From: a bacterium HR40
GTDB taxonomy: Bacteria > Pseudomonadota > Alphaproteobacteria > Geminicoccales > Geminicoccaceae
Reading direction: 5' to 3'
DNA: 64,000 bases
NCBI GenBank assembly: GCA_002898275.1
Contig: BEIQ01000001.1
Coordinates: 923,899-987,898, forward strand
Numbering within the stretch: position 1 is the first letter of the stretch; each line of letters opens with the position of its first letter. Shown here one piece after another: positions 17,825 to 26,611 of this stretch. The notes under the pieces are model-generated. The model was not told the DNA's origin, did no database searches, and saw only the letters and a program-made list of their open reading frames with translations. A program made the position numbers and the translations under genes.

Positions 17825-18284
17825 CTTTCCGGGCGCCCGATCGTCGCGGCGCGGCCCCCGTCACCGCCTGACCCCGCCTCGGCCCTCGATCGCCGACCGC
17901 CGCTGGCCGGCCCCAGGCTGCAGCGCCTGCCGACCTCGCGGGATAAAAAAGGGGCTGGGATCACCGGGGACTCCCGCCACGCGCGGGTCCGCGGGCACAC
18001 CCGGAGTTGTCGCTCGCCTCTCGGGGCCGATGCGGCATCTCCAGACCAGTATCGACTTCTACCCTCATTGCCGCCGGGGCGCAAAGCCCATGTCCATCCT
18101 CCCTCGAGAGCCGCGCCGCGACCATGATCGCCGGGCATGACACGGGGCCAGGAGGCTGGCCGGGCCTCCACCGGCTTCGCGCCACAGCCCTTTGTCGAGG
18201 GATGCGAGGTGAGAGCGGCAGCCTCGCTGGGCGGGCTCCCCTTTTGCCTTCGCCCGAGCTACGGTGATGGCCGGGAGATGGACC
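17825..18284. other. intergenic stretch without a recognised gene
   Basis: About 460 bases between the nrdJ terminator and the VOC gene. It includes a GGGATAAAAAAGGGG patch at about 17939-17953 and several GC-rich short palindromes such as CCCGC-CACGC-GCGGG near 17971-17985. Small open frames exist but none has protein-like composition, a ribosome-binding site and a sensible start together. I see no RNA gene. Confidence 0.5.
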
Positions 18285-18695
18285 GTGAAGCTCAGGGGTG
18301 TTCTCGAAACCGTCCTCTATGCCGCCGATCTCGAGGCGGCGGAGCGGTTCTACGCTGGCCTGCTCGGCCTCCAGCTCGAAAGCCGCAGGCCCGGTGTCTT
18401 TCTCTTCTTCCGCATCGGCCCGGCGATGCTCTTGATCTTCGACCCGGAGGCGGCGGCACGCTCGCGCGAGGTGCCCTCGCATGGGGCGGTCGGTCCCGGA
18501 CATGTGTGTTTTGCCGTTCCGGAAGCCGAGCTGCCGCTCTGGAAGGCGCGCCTCGAGGAGGCGGGCGTCGAGATCGAGCATGTCCACCGCTGGCCGCGCG
18601 GCGGCTGGTCCTTCTACGTGCGCGATCCTGCCGGCAACAGTGTGGAGTTCGCCACCCCCCGCATCTGGGGTCTGCCCGAACCCGAATCCTTCTGA
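18285..18695 (+). CDS. VOC family protein (glyoxalase/bleomycin-resistance fold)
   Basis: Small metal-binding or ligand-binding enzyme of the vicinal-oxygen-chelate superfamily. The 136-residue product has the typical paired beta-alpha-beta units: LETVLYAADLEAAERFYAGLLGL at the start, GPGHVCFAVPEAEL in the middle and the closing YVRDPAGNSVEFATP. The GTG start at 18285 is preferred because GGGAG lies seven bases upstream; the ATG at 18267 would add six residues. The substrate is unknown. It is followed by the divergent-looking control region of a MarR gene and may be independent of that cluster. Confidence 0.85.
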   Translation: MKLRGVLETVLYAADLEAAERFYAGLLGLQLESRRPGVFLFFRIGPAMLLIFDPEAAARSREVPSHGAVGPGHVCFAVPEAELPLWKARLEEAGVEIEHVHRWPRGGWSFYVRDPAGNSVEFATPRIWGLPEPESF

Positions 18696-18750
18696 ACGAC
18701 CGATCGGTGTCGCTGCCGGCGCGCTTGCGCTGGTGGCGGCGAGCGGTTAT

Positions 18751-18762
18751 TTTAGCTCTAAA
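18751..18762 (+). promoter_or_regulatory. palindromic operator candidate ahead of the MarR gene
   Basis: TTTAG-CT-CTAAA is a perfect inverted repeat in an A+T-rich patch of otherwise GC-rich DNA, ending 15 bases before the GTG start of the MarR-family regulator. The position and the palindromic form fit an autoregulatory operator that would also control the downstream catabolic genes. Confidence 0.45.
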
Positions 18763-18777
18763 GGAAAGGGACAGGCG

Positions 18778-19278
18778 GTGTCGGTAGAAGGCGACGGCGT
18801 GCACCATGATGCGGAGACGGTGGCGGCACTGCGCCTGTGGCTGAGGCTGCTGGCCACCGTCACCGCAATCGAACGCGAGCTTGCGCGGCGGCTCCGCCAA
18901 CGCTTCGACTGCTCGCTCGCGCGCTTCGATCTCATGGCCCAGCTCGATCGCAGCCCGCACGGGCTGTCGATGAGCGAACTCAGTGCCCGGCTCATGGTCA
19001 CCAACGGCAATGTCACGGGCCTCGTGCAGCGGCTCGAACGCGAGGGCCTCGTCGCCCGCGAGACCGATCCCGTCGATCGCCGACTGCAGCGGGTGCGCCT
19101 GACGGCCGAGGGCAGCGCGCTCTTCGCCCGGATCGCGCAGGAGCACGGCAGCTGGGTGCGCGAGCGGCTCGGGCACCTGCGACCGACCGAGCGCGAGGCG
19201 CTGGCTGCGCTGCTCGCCCGTCTCCGGCACCCCGAGGCTTCGCTTCAACAGGAGGAGCTGGCCCGTGTCGCTCCGTGA
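18778..19278 (+). CDS. MarR family transcriptional regulator of an aromatic acyl-CoA cluster
   Basis: Winged-helix repressor, 166 residues. The DNA-binding region reads [11 protein letters not shown]-like (here [20 protein letters not shown]) followed by [18 protein letters not shown] and the wing [16 protein letters not shown]. The GTG start follows an AAGGAAAGGGA ribosome-binding region. MarR proteins heading ligase, hydratase and dehydrogenase operons usually sense the aryl-CoA product, and the four genes downstream fit that pattern. The gene overlaps the hydratase gene by 14 bases. An inverted repeat TTTAGCTCTAAA lies just upstream and may be its own operator. Confidence 0.88.
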   Translation: MSVEGDGVHHDAETVAALRLWLRLLATVTAIERELARRLRQRFDCSLARFDLMAQLDRSPHGLSMSELSARLMVTNGNVTGLVQRLEREGLVARETDPVDRRLQRVRLTAEGSALFARIAQEHGSWVRERLGHLRPTEREALAALLARLRHPEASLQQEELARVAP

Positions 19279-20074
19279 GCTCCGGCCCCGCCACCTCCAG
19301 TGGGAGGTCGAGGGCAGGGTCGCCACCATCACCCTCTGTCGGCCGGAGCGCAAGAACCCCCTCACGTTCGAGTCTTACGCGGAGCTCCGCGATCTCTTCC
19401 TCGCCCTGCGGAGCGAATCCGAGATCCGAGCGGTGGTGATCGCGGGTGCGGGGGGCAATTTCTGTTCTGGCGGCGATGTGCACGACATCATCGGTCCTCT
19501 CACCCGCCGCGACATCACCGGCCTTCTCGCTTTCACCCGCATGACGGGCGATGTCGTGGTCGCCATGCGGCGCTGCCCGCAGCCGATCGTCGCCGCGGTC
19601 GACGGTGTTTGCGTCGGCGCCGGTGCGATCCTCGCCCTCGCCTCCGATATCCGCTTCGCCACCCCGCGTGCCCGCACCGCTTTTTTGTTCGTACGGGTCG
19701 GGCTCGCCGGTTGCGATATGGGTGCCTGCGCCTTGCTGCCGCGCGTCATCGGCCACGGCCGCGCGGCCGAACTGCTCTACACGGGCCGGGTCATGACGGC
19801 GGAAGAGGGTGAGCGCTGGGGGTTCTACAACCGGCTCGTGGAGCCCGAGCAGCTGCTCGCCGAAGCTTCGGTCTTCGCTCGCCAGCTGGCCGATGGACCG
19901 AGCTTCGCCCACGGTCTCACCAAGACCATGCTGCACCACGAGTGGTCGATGTCCATCGAGCAGGCGGTGGAGGCCGAGGCCCAGGCGCAGGCCCTGTGCA
20001 TGGCAACGCGCGACTTCCGCCGCGCCTTCGAGGCCTTCGTGGCCAAACGCGAGCCGCAGTTCGAGGGCGACTGA
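19265..20074 (+). CDS. enoyl-CoA hydratase family protein of the 2-aminobenzoyl-CoA type cluster
   Basis: Crotonase-fold enzyme acting on a CoA-bound ring-derived intermediate. The 269-residue product has the oxyanion-hole motif [11 protein letters not shown], the second loop [23 protein letters not shown], and [27 protein letters not shown]. In that last motif the usual glutamates of hydratases are partly replaced by V, G and D, so the reaction could be a hydrolysis or isomerisation instead of hydration. It starts at a GTG inside the MarR gene and its stop overlaps the following dehydrogenase start (TGATG). Confidence 0.85.
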   Translation: MSLRELRPRHLQWEVEGRVATITLCRPERKNPLTFESYAELRDLFLALRSESEIRAVVIAGAGGNFCSGGDVHDIIGPLTRRDITGLLAFTRMTGDVVVAMRRCPQPIVAAVDGVCVGAGAILALASDIRFATPRARTAFLFVRVGLAGCDMGACALLPRVIGHGRAAELLYTGRVMTAEEGERWGFYNRLVEPEQLLAEASVFARQLADGPSFAHGLTKTMLHHEWSMSIEQAVEAEAQAQALCMATRDFRRAFEAFVAKREPQFEGD

Positions 20075-21258
20075 TGGTCGAGACGCGGTTCCTCGACTGG
20101 CCCTTCTTCGACGATCGCCATCGGCAGCTCGCGGCCGAGCTCGAAGGCTGGTGCGCGGCGCGCGCGGCCTTGCTCGCGCGACGGCCAGCGGGAGAGGCGC
20201 CGGATGCCGCCGATGCGCTCTGTCGGGTCCTGGTGCGGGCGCTCGCCGCCGACGGCTGGCTGCGGCACTGCGTGCCCGCCGCCTTTGGCGGGGCGAGCGA
20301 GCGACTCGAGGTGCGGAGCCTGTGTCTGGTGCGCGAGATCCTCGCCCGCCACGCGGCCCTCGCCGACTTCGCTTTTGCCATGCAGGGGCTGGGCAGCGCC
20401 ACCATCGCCCTCTTTGGCAGTGACTGGCTTCGCCAGCGTTATCTTCCGGAAGTGGCACGTGGCGAGCGGATCTGCGCCTTCGCGCTATCGGAGCCGGAGG
20501 CTGGAAGCGATGTCGCGGCGCTCGCCACCACTGCCCGCCGCGACGGGACCTTTTGGATCCTCAACGGCGAGAAGACCTGGATCAGCAACGGCGGCATCGC
20601 CGACCACTATGTGCTGTTCGCTCGCACCGGGGAGGGTCCGGGGACACGGGGGATTTCGGCTTTCGTGGTCGATGCGCAAACGCCAGGGCTGGAAGTGGTC
20701 GAGCGCATCGCCACCATCGCCCCCCATCCCCTCGCCCGCCTGCGCCTCGCGGACTGTCGGGTTCCGGCGGAACAGCTCGTCGGCGAAGCCGGAGCCGGTT
20801 TCCGTTATGCCATGGCCACCCTCGAGATCTTCCGTCCGACGGTGGGAGCTGCCGCCCTCGGTATGGCGCGCGCCGCCCTCGCCACCACCCTCGCCCGGGT
20901 CACCCGCCGCCGACTGTTCGGCGGCCCGATGAGCGGACTCGCCGTGGTTCAGGAGAAGCTCGCCGACATGGCCACCGCGATCGATGCCGCGGCGCTGCTC
21001 GTCTACCGCGCTGCCTGGGAAAAGGACCGTGGACGGCAGCGCATCGACCGCGAGGCGGCGATGGCGAAGCTGTTCGCCACCGAGATGGCGCAGCGGGTGG
21101 TCGACGAGGCGGTGCAGCTCGCCGGAGGGCTCGGGGTGACGAGGGGAAGCCGCCCGGAAGAGCTCTACCGCGAGATCAGGGCTCTTAGGATCTACGAGGG
21201 CGCCTCCGAGATCCAGCGCCTCGTGATCGCGCGCGATCTCCTGCGCGCCCTCGCCTGA
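20074..21258 (+). CDS. acyl-CoA dehydrogenase family protein
   Basis: FAD-dependent dehydrogenase of 394 residues. It carries the signatures [14 protein letters not shown] and [17 protein letters not shown] in the beta domain. The C-terminal helical domain has [23 protein letters not shown] and the active-base region [19 protein letters not shown]. It starts one base inside the hydratase stop, so translation is coupled. In the known 2-aminobenzoyl-CoA pathway an acyl-CoA dehydrogenase acts on the reduced, deaminated ring product; context supports such a role here, but the substrate is not proven by sequence. Confidence 0.87.
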   Translation: MVETRFLDWPFFDDRHRQLAAELEGWCAARAALLARRPAGEAPDAADALCRVLVRALAADGWLRHCVPAAFGGASERLEVRSLCLVREILARHAALADFAFAMQGLGSATIALFGSDWLRQRYLPEVARGERICAFALSEPEAGSDVAALATTARRDGTFWILNGEKTWISNGGIADHYVLFARTGEGPGTRGISAFVVDAQTPGLEVVERIATIAPHPLARLRLADCRVPAEQLVGEAGAGFRYAMATLEIFRPTVGAAALGMARAALATTLARVTRRRLFGGPMSGLAVVQEKLADMATAIDAAALLVYRAAWEKDRGRQRIDREAAMAKLFATEMAQRVVDEAVQLAGGLGVTRGSRPEELYREIRALRIYEGASEIQRLVIARDLLRALA

Positions 21259-21274
21259 GGTCGGGAGAGGGAGG

Positions 21275-22903
21275 ATGGCCGAAACCGCGCATCTCGACAC
21301 CTTCGTCCGGGACCATCTGCCGCCCGAGGCGGAGTGGCCCGAGCTCATCTTCACCATCCCTGACGTGCAGTACGCCGAGCGCGTCAACTGCGGCGCCGAA
21401 CTGCTCGACCGCATGGTGGAAGCGGGCTTTGGCGACCGCCCCTGCCTGCGCTCCCCCAGCCTCGCCTGGAGCTACGCCGAGACGCTCGAGCGGGTGAACC
21501 GGATCGCCCGGGTGCTCGTCGACGAGATGGGGGTGGTGCCCGGGAACCGAGTGTTGCTGCGGGCACCCAATAGCCCGATGCTCGCCGCCTGCTGGCTCGC
21601 GGTCATGAAGGCGGGAGCGGTGGCCGTCACCACCATGCCGCTTTTGCGCGCGGTCGAGCTCGAGAAGATCGTGCGCAAGGCGGCAATCCGCCATGCCCTC
21701 TGCGACGCGCGACTGGCCGAGGAGCTGGAGCGCTGCCGGCAGGCGGTGCCCACGCTCGACCGGATCCTCTACTTTGGCGGCGACGCTTTGGACGGGCTCG
21801 AGGCACGGATGCGGCGTCAGAGCGACGATTTCGAAGCCTGCCCGACACTCGCCGAGGATCCCGCACTCATCGCCTTCACATCGGGCACGACCGGCGTTCC
21901 CAAGGGGTGCGTCCACTTTCACCGCGACGTGCTGGCGATGTGCGACACCTTCTCCAGACACATCGTCAAACCCTTGCCCGACGATCTGTTTTCCGGCAGT
22001 CCGCCCCTCGGTTTCACCTTCGGTCTCGGTGGACTGCTGTGCTTTCCGCTGCGGGTCGGGGCTTCGACCCTGCTGCTCGAACAGGCCCCGCCGCATGTGC
22101 TCCCCGAGGCGATCGAGACGTTCCGGGTCACCTGCCTCTTTACCGCCCCCACCGCCTATCGGCTGATGCTCTCCCAGCTCTCGAGCCGCAACGTCTCCAG
22201 TCTGAGGCGCTGCGTGTCGGCAGGCGAGACCCTGCCCAAGGCGACCTTCGAGGCGTTCCGCGAGGCGACCGGGATTCGGCTCATCGATGGCATCGGGGCC
22301 ACCGAGATGATCCACATCTTCATCTCGGCCGCCGACGACGACATCCGCCCGGGTACGACCGGCCGGCCGGTGCCCGGTTATGTCGCCACCGTGTTCGACG
22401 AAGAGTTCAACGAATGCCCGCCGGGTGTGCCCGGCCGGCTCGCGGTCAAGGGCCCGACCGGCTGCCGCTATCTCGCCGACGAGCGGCAACGGCAATATGT
22501 GCAGCGCGGCTGGAACATCACCGGAGACACCTATGTGCGCGATGCGGATGGCTATTTCGCCTATGTGGCGCGCAGCGACGACATGATCGTCTCGGCCGGC
22601 TACAACATCGCCGGACCCGAGGTGGAGGCCGCGCTGCTGACCCATCCGGCGGTGCTGGAGTGCGGCGTGGTCGGCGCTCCCGATCCCGAGCGCGGCCAGA
22701 TCGTCAAGGCCTATGTGGTGCTGCGGCCGGGCTACGAGGCGGGCCCGGCTCTCGTCGCGGAGCTGCAACATCACGTGAAGACCACCATCGCGCCCTACAA
22801 ATATCCCCGCGCCATCGAGTTCGTGCACGAACTGCCGAAGACCCTCACGGGCAAGCTGCAACGCTATCGCCTGCGCGAATCGGCAGCGAGGCAGCCGGCA
22901 TGA
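21275..22903 (+). CDS. AMP-dependent CoA ligase, 2-aminobenzoate-CoA ligase-like
   Basis: Activates an aromatic acid to its CoA thioester with ATP. The 542-residue protein shows FVRDHLPPEAEWPELIF at the N-terminus, close to the 2-aminobenzoate-CoA ligase group as I know it. It also has VPGNRVLLRAPNSPMLAACW, the P-loop TSGTTGVPKG, the GIGATEM motif, and the C-terminal AGYNIAGPEVE and catalytic-lysine region LPKTLTGKLQRYRL. GAGGGAGG precedes the ATG. Together with the hydratase, dehydrogenase and RidA genes it suggests anthranilate use. Benzoate-CoA ligase is the main alternative. Confidence 0.85.
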   Translation: MAETAHLDTFVRDHLPPEAEWPELIFTIPDVQYAERVNCGAELLDRMVEAGFGDRPCLRSPSLAWSYAETLERVNRIARVLVDEMGVVPGNRVLLRAPNSPMLAACWLAVMKAGAVAVTTMPLLRAVELEKIVRKAAIRHALCDARLAEELERCRQAVPTLDRILYFGGDALDGLEARMRRQSDDFEACPTLAEDPALIAFTSGTTGVPKGCVHFHRDVLAMCDTFSRHIVKPLPDDLFSGSPPLGFTFGLGGLLCFPLRVGASTLLLEQAPPHVLPEAIETFRVTCLFTAPTAYRLMLSQLSSRNVSSLRRCVSAGETLPKATFEAFREATGIRLIDGIGATEMIHIFISAADDDIRPGTTGRPVPGYVATVFDEEFNECPPGVPGRLAVKGPTGCRYLADERQRQYVQRGWNITGDTYVRDADGYFAYVARSDDMIVSAGYNIAGPEVEAALLTHPAVLECGVVGAPDPERGQIVKAYVVLRPGYEAGPALVAELQHHVKTTIAPYKYPRAIEFVHELPKTLTGKLQRYRLRESAARQPA

Positions 22904-23292
22904 CCCGGCGGGTGCTGCAGCCAGCCGGCTGGCCGCGGCCGCAAGGCTATGCCAACGGCATCGAGGCGACGGGGCGGATGGTGTTCGTGGCCGGCCAGGT
23001 GGGCTGGGACGAGGAAGGGCGGTTCGTGGCTGGCGACTTCGTGGCCCAGACACGCCAGGCCCTCGCCAATGTGCTGCGGGTGCTGGCCGAAGCCGGGCTC
23101 GGGCCCGAGCATGTGGTGCGCATGACCTGGTACGTGACCGACATCCACGCCTATCGGCAGGCCCGCAAGGCGTTGAGCGCGGTGTGGCGCGAGCTCATGG
23201 GTCGGCATTTCCCGGCCATGACGCTGGTGGCCGTGACCGCCCTCGTGGAACCCGAGGCGCTCGTGGAGATCGAGGCGACGGCGGTCGGCTGA
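22900..23292 (+). CDS. RidA family protein (enamine/imine deaminase)
   Basis: Small trimeric YjgF-fold protein that hydrolyses enamine or imine intermediates, releasing ammonia. The 130-residue product has GYANGIEATGRMVFVAGQVGWD, the central VRMTWYVTDIHAYRQAR and the terminal HFPAMTLVAVTALVEPEALVEIEATAV. The substrate-binding arginine of RidA subfamily 1 is not in its usual place, so this may be one of the Rid1-7 groups. The ATGA overlap with the ligase gene ties it to the aromatic cluster, where removal of an amino group from the reduced ring would need exactly such an activity. Confidence 0.9.
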   Translation: MTRRVLQPAGWPRPQGYANGIEATGRMVFVAGQVGWDEEGRFVAGDFVAQTRQALANVLRVLAEAGLGPEHVVRMTWYVTDIHAYRQARKALSAVWRELMGRHFPAMTLVAVTALVEPEALVEIEATAVG

Positions 23293-23318
23293 GGGGGAAC
23301 GGGCGGGACCGGAGGTCC

Positions 23319-23534
23319 GGAGACCACCTCTTGCAAGCTGCCCGCAGCTCGCTACATAAGCCGCCAGCAAAGCCGCACGGACAGGCGAGGCGCACTGCCG
23401 CAAAAGGGGTGCGCTTCGTCGTTCGTAGGGGCGGGGTGCGATCGGCAGGTCTCCTGCAAGAGCCCTTAATAAGCCTTCGGGCTCCCGCCCGCGGAAACAC
23501 GCTCTGCGGCCGGAGGCGCTAGCCCGTCCGGCCG
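23319..23534 (+). ncRNA. structured leader RNA of speD, possibly a speF-type element
   Basis: The 279-base gap before speD folds strongly. GGAGACC (23319-23325) pairs with GGTCTCC (23448-23454), and CTCTTGCA (23328-23335), inside that loop, pairs with TGCAAGAG (23455-23462), directly next to the first 3' arm. This is an H-type pseudoknot with 7- and 8-base stems able to stack. Downstream follow AGCC-TTCG-GGCT (23472-23483) and CGGCCGG/CCGGCCG (23507-23513 with 23528-23534). The stretch from TTAATAAGCC to the CCGGCCG resembles my memory of the alphaproteobacterial speF leader, known upstream of polyamine genes. That name is inference. Confidence 0.5.
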
Positions 23535-23571
23535 ACCCTTCACTTCCATTTCCGACAGGAGGAGAGGAGCC

Positions 23572-24060
23572 ATGGCCTACTCTCTCGCCCGTATCGGGAT
23601 GGAAGCCGAAGCGGAGGTGCTGGGCACCCGAGCCGAGGTTTCTGAAGCGGCCTTCATTGCCGAAGGCGGCCTTCCCGAGGCGGACACCCGCAAGGACTTC
23701 TTCGTCGAGCGCAATGGTCTGCGCTTCGCCGGCACCCATCTCATCCTCGATCTCTGGGACGCGGAGCGGCTCGACGACCTCGCCCACATCGAGCGCACGC
23801 TGCGCCAGTGCGTGGCGGCGGCGCGGGCGACGCTGTTGCACATTCATCTGCACGCCTTCACCCCGAACGGCGGTGTCTCGGGCGTAGCGGTACTGGCCGA
23901 AAGCCACATTTCCGTGCACACTTGGCCGGAACGTGGCTATGCCGCCTTCGACGTGTTCATGTGCGGCGCCGCCGACCCCCATGCCACCATTCCGGTGCTC
24001 AAGCAGGCGTTTCGTCCGGGGCGGCTCACCGTCACCGAACAGCTGCGGGGGATCTTCTGA
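23572..24060 (+). CDS. speD: S-adenosylmethionine decarboxylase proenzyme
   Basis: Provides decarboxylated S-adenosylmethionine, the aminopropyl donor for spermidine. The 162-residue class 1B proenzyme cleaves itself to form a pyruvoyl group; the site is Glu110-Ser111 in ESHISVHTWPE. Other conserved parts are FAGTHLILDLWDA and CGAADPHATIPVL. An N-terminal extension of about 45 residues precedes the core. Two near-ideal ribosome-binding sequences (GGAGGAGAGGAG) lie before the ATG. The structured leader upstream probably controls expression. The stop shares one base with the speE start. Confidence 0.96.
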   Translation: MAYSLARIGMEAEAEVLGTRAEVSEAAFIAEGGLPEADTRKDFFVERNGLRFAGTHLILDLWDAERLDDLAHIERTLRQCVAAARATLLHIHLHAFTPNGGVSGVAVLAESHISVHTWPERGYAAFDVFMCGAADPHATIPVLKQAFRPGRLTVTEQLRGIF

Positions 24061-24941
24061 TGGAAGATCAGTGGTACGAGGAGCTGCTGCACCAAAACTG
24101 GCGGCAGCGCCTCAAAATCGAGCGGGTCGTCTACCACTCCCGTACCGACCATCAGGATCTGCTCGTCTTCGACAGCCCCGATTGGGGGCGGGTGGTGTCG
24201 CTCGACCATGTGCTCCAGCTCACCACCGCCGACGAGTTCGCCTATCACGAGATGCTGGCGCACCCGCCCATTCTCGCCCACGGGCGGGCCCGCCACGTCT
24301 GCATCGTCGGTGGCGGCGACGGCGGCACGCTGCGCGAGGTGGCGCGCCACGCCACAGTGGAGAAGATCACCCAGGTCGAGATCGACCGCGGGGTGGTGGA
24401 GTTCTGCAAGAGGTGGATTCCCGAGGTGAGCGCCGGGGCCTTCGACGACCCACGGCTCGACCTGGTGATCGCCGATGCCGCCCTGTACATGAGGGAGGAC
24501 GGACCGAAGTTCGACGTCATCATCGTCGACTCGACCGATCCCCTCGGTCCTGGCGCGGTGCTGTTCACCGAGGAATTCTACCGCAACTGCCGCCGGCGTC
24601 TCGCCCCGGGCGGCATCCTCGTGACCCAGCTCGGCAATCCGGCGATCGAACCGCGCGAGTTCGTCGACTGCCAAGACCGCCAGCGTGCCGCTGGTTTCGC
24701 CGATGTCGCTTGGTATCTCACCGTGGTGCCGACCTACATCGGCGGGTTCATGACCCTCGGCTGGGCTTCCGACGATCCGACCCGGCGCAAGGTGCGGCTC
24801 GAGACCCTGAAGAGCCGGCCGGTGCCCGAAGGCCTGCGCTATTATTCGCCGGACATCCATGTCGCGGCCTTTGTGAGTCCGCCTTGGATCGAGCGACTCG
24901 CGCGGGAGCGGGTGATGCCCGATGGCCGGCGGGTCGGCTGA
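24060..24941 (+). CDS. speE: polyamine aminopropyltransferase (spermidine synthase)
   Basis: Transfers the aminopropyl group from decarboxylated SAM to putrescine. The 293-residue protein has the N-terminal beta domain (VVYHSRTDHQDLLVFDSPDWG), QLTTADEFAYHEMLAHPP, the nucleotide-binding GGGDGGTLREVARH, and the catalytic IIVDSTDPLGPGAVLFTEEFY containing the conserved aspartates. The TGATG junction with speD implies coupled translation and balanced supply of the two enzymes. It matches the bacterial spermidine synthase family over its full length. Confidence 0.95.
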   Translation: MEDQWYEELLHQNWRQRLKIERVVYHSRTDHQDLLVFDSPDWGRVVSLDHVLQLTTADEFAYHEMLAHPPILAHGRARHVCIVGGGDGGTLREVARHATVEKITQVEIDRGVVEFCKRWIPEVSAGAFDDPRLDLVIADAALYMREDGPKFDVIIVDSTDPLGPGAVLFTEEFYRNCRRRLAPGGILVTQLGNPAIEPREFVDCQDRQRAAGFADVAWYLTVVPTYIGGFMTLGWASDDPTRRKVRLETLKSRPVPEGLRYYSPDIHVAAFVSPPWIERLARERVMPDGRRVG

Positions 24942-24955
24942 AGGGAGCCGCGAGG

Positions 24956-26446
24956 ATGGCGCGCATCGCGATCGGCGGACTCCACCACGAGACCAACAGC
25001 TTCGCCCCCCAGCCTGCGACGTACGAGCGTTTCGTCGAGGCCGACGGTTGGCCGCCGCTCTCGCGCGGCGAGGAGATCTTCGAGCATACCGCCGGCGCCA
25101 ATCTCGCCGTCGCGGGCTTCGTCGAGGCGGCACGGGCCGGCGGGCACGAGCTCGTGCCGCTCTTGTGGGCGAATGCCTGTCCCTCCGGCCCCGTCACCCG
25201 AGACGCCTTCGAGCGGCTCGCGCAGGAGATGGTCGCGCGCCTGCGCGCTGCCCTGCCGGTCGACGGGCTGTTCCTCGACTTGCACGGAGCCATGGTGACC
25301 GAGCATCTCGAGGACGGCGAGGGGGAGCTCCTGCGCCGCATCCGCGACTGCGCGCCGGAGCTGCCGATCGTCTGCGCCCTCGACTTGCACGCCAATGTGT
25401 CGGAGGCGATGGTTCGGCACGCCGATGCCCTTCTCGCCTACCGCACCTATCCGCATGTCGATCTCGCCGAGACGGGGGCGCGCTGTTTGCCGCTGCTCGA
25501 AGAACGTCTGCGCGGCGGGCGCCTTTGCGCCTTCCATCGCAAGGGGCGCTATCTCATCCCCTTGCCTTGGCAGTGCACCGGCATCGATCCGGCACGGGCG
25601 CTCTACGCTCTCCTCGCCGAACTCGAGAAACGAGAGCGGGTGTCTCTTTCCCTCTGTCTGGGCTTTCCCGCCGCTGACACGCCGTGCTGTGGCCCCTCGG
25701 TGCTGGCCTACGGCCGCGATCCGCAGGCGGTCGCACGGGCCGGGGAGCAGCTCGCCCGGGCCCTCGCCGAAGCGGAGTCACGCTTTGCCGGACGGTTGTG
25801 GAGTCCGGGAGAAGCCGTCGTCTATGCCCTCACCCGGTCGTCGCGGCAGGGGCCCGTGGTGCTTGCCGACACTCAGGACAATCCCGGTGGCGGCGGCACT
25901 TCGGACACCACCGGCCTCCTGCTCGAGCTCGTCCGTCACCGAGCCGAGGGAGCGGCGTTGGCGCTGCTGTGCGATGCGGAAGCGGCGCGCGCTGCCCATG
26001 CCGCCGGCGAGGGTGCGGTGTTGCGGGGCATGCCCCTCGGCGGCCGGCACGGCCCGCGGGGCGTGGAGCCGGTGATCGCCGATTGGCGGGTGGAGCGGCT
26101 CGGTGACGGTCGGTTCGTCGCCACCGGTCCGATGTACGCGGGCAACCGCTGCGATATCGGACCGTCCGCCCTGCTGCGACCGGAGGCGGCGCCGGGAGTG
26201 GCGGTGCTCGTGTCCTCGCGGCGGTTGCAAGCGGCGGACCGAGCGATCTTCCGCCACCTCGGCCTCGCTCCGGAAAGCTGTCGTCTGCTTGTGCTCAAGA
26301 GTTCGGTTCACTTCCGTGCCGACTTCGAGGCCATCGCATCCGAAATTCTGGTTGTAGAAGCCCCAGGTTTTGTTACCGTAGATCCCCGCAACTTGCCGTT
26401 TACGCGTCTCCCACGGGAAATGCGGCGCGCACCTCTCGCCGACTGA
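24956..26446 (+). CDS. M81 family metallopeptidase (MlrC-like)
   Basis: Zinc peptidase family named after MlrC, which degrades linearised microcystin; most members have unknown substrates. The 496-residue product begins with RIAIGGLHHETNSFAPQPATY. It has FLDLHGAMVTEHLEDGEGELL, ALDLHANVSEAMVRHADALLAYRTYPHVDL and ADTQDNPGGGGTSDTTGLL, all signature segments with the predicted metal ligands (Asp, His, His). CGAGG precedes the ATG. It follows speE by 14 bases and may share its transcript, but no polyamine-related role is known for the family. Confidence 0.92.
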   Translation: MARIAIGGLHHETNSFAPQPATYERFVEADGWPPLSRGEEIFEHTAGANLAVAGFVEAARAGGHELVPLLWANACPSGPVTRDAFERLAQEMVARLRAALPVDGLFLDLHGAMVTEHLEDGEGELLRRIRDCAPELPIVCALDLHANVSEAMVRHADALLAYRTYPHVDLAETGARCLPLLEERLRGGRLCAFHRKGRYLIPLPWQCTGIDPARALYALLAELEKRERVSLSLCLGFPAADTPCCGPSVLAYGRDPQAVARAGEQLARALAEAESRFAGRLWSPGEAVVYALTRSSRQGPVVLADTQDNPGGGGTSDTTGLLLELVRHRAEGAALALLCDAEAARAAHAAGEGAVLRGMPLGGRHGPRGVEPVIADWRVERLGDGRFVATGPMYAGNRCDIGPSALLRPEAAPGVAVLVSSRRLQAADRAIFRHLGLAPESCRLLVLKSSVHFRADFEAIASEILVVEAPGFVTVDPRNLPFTRLPREMRRAPLAD

Positions 26447-26611
26447 CTGCAGCGTAACGAAGTATACATTCGGCGATTTATCGGTCATCGGCGGCTTTCC
26501 ACGGGGGCAAGCGACCTTGTCGGTTTCCCCCTGGCGCGTTAGTCGTAAAGCACGCCGACGGCGGCGGCTGCCCGGTCGCCAGGTGCCGCGGCGAACGCAG
26601 GAACGAGGCCG

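Noticed and set aside
17825-18284. Small RNA or tRNA in the gap after nrdJ
   Set aside because: No cloverleaf with a TTC arm and no promoter-terminator pair could be found. Only short GC palindromes are present.
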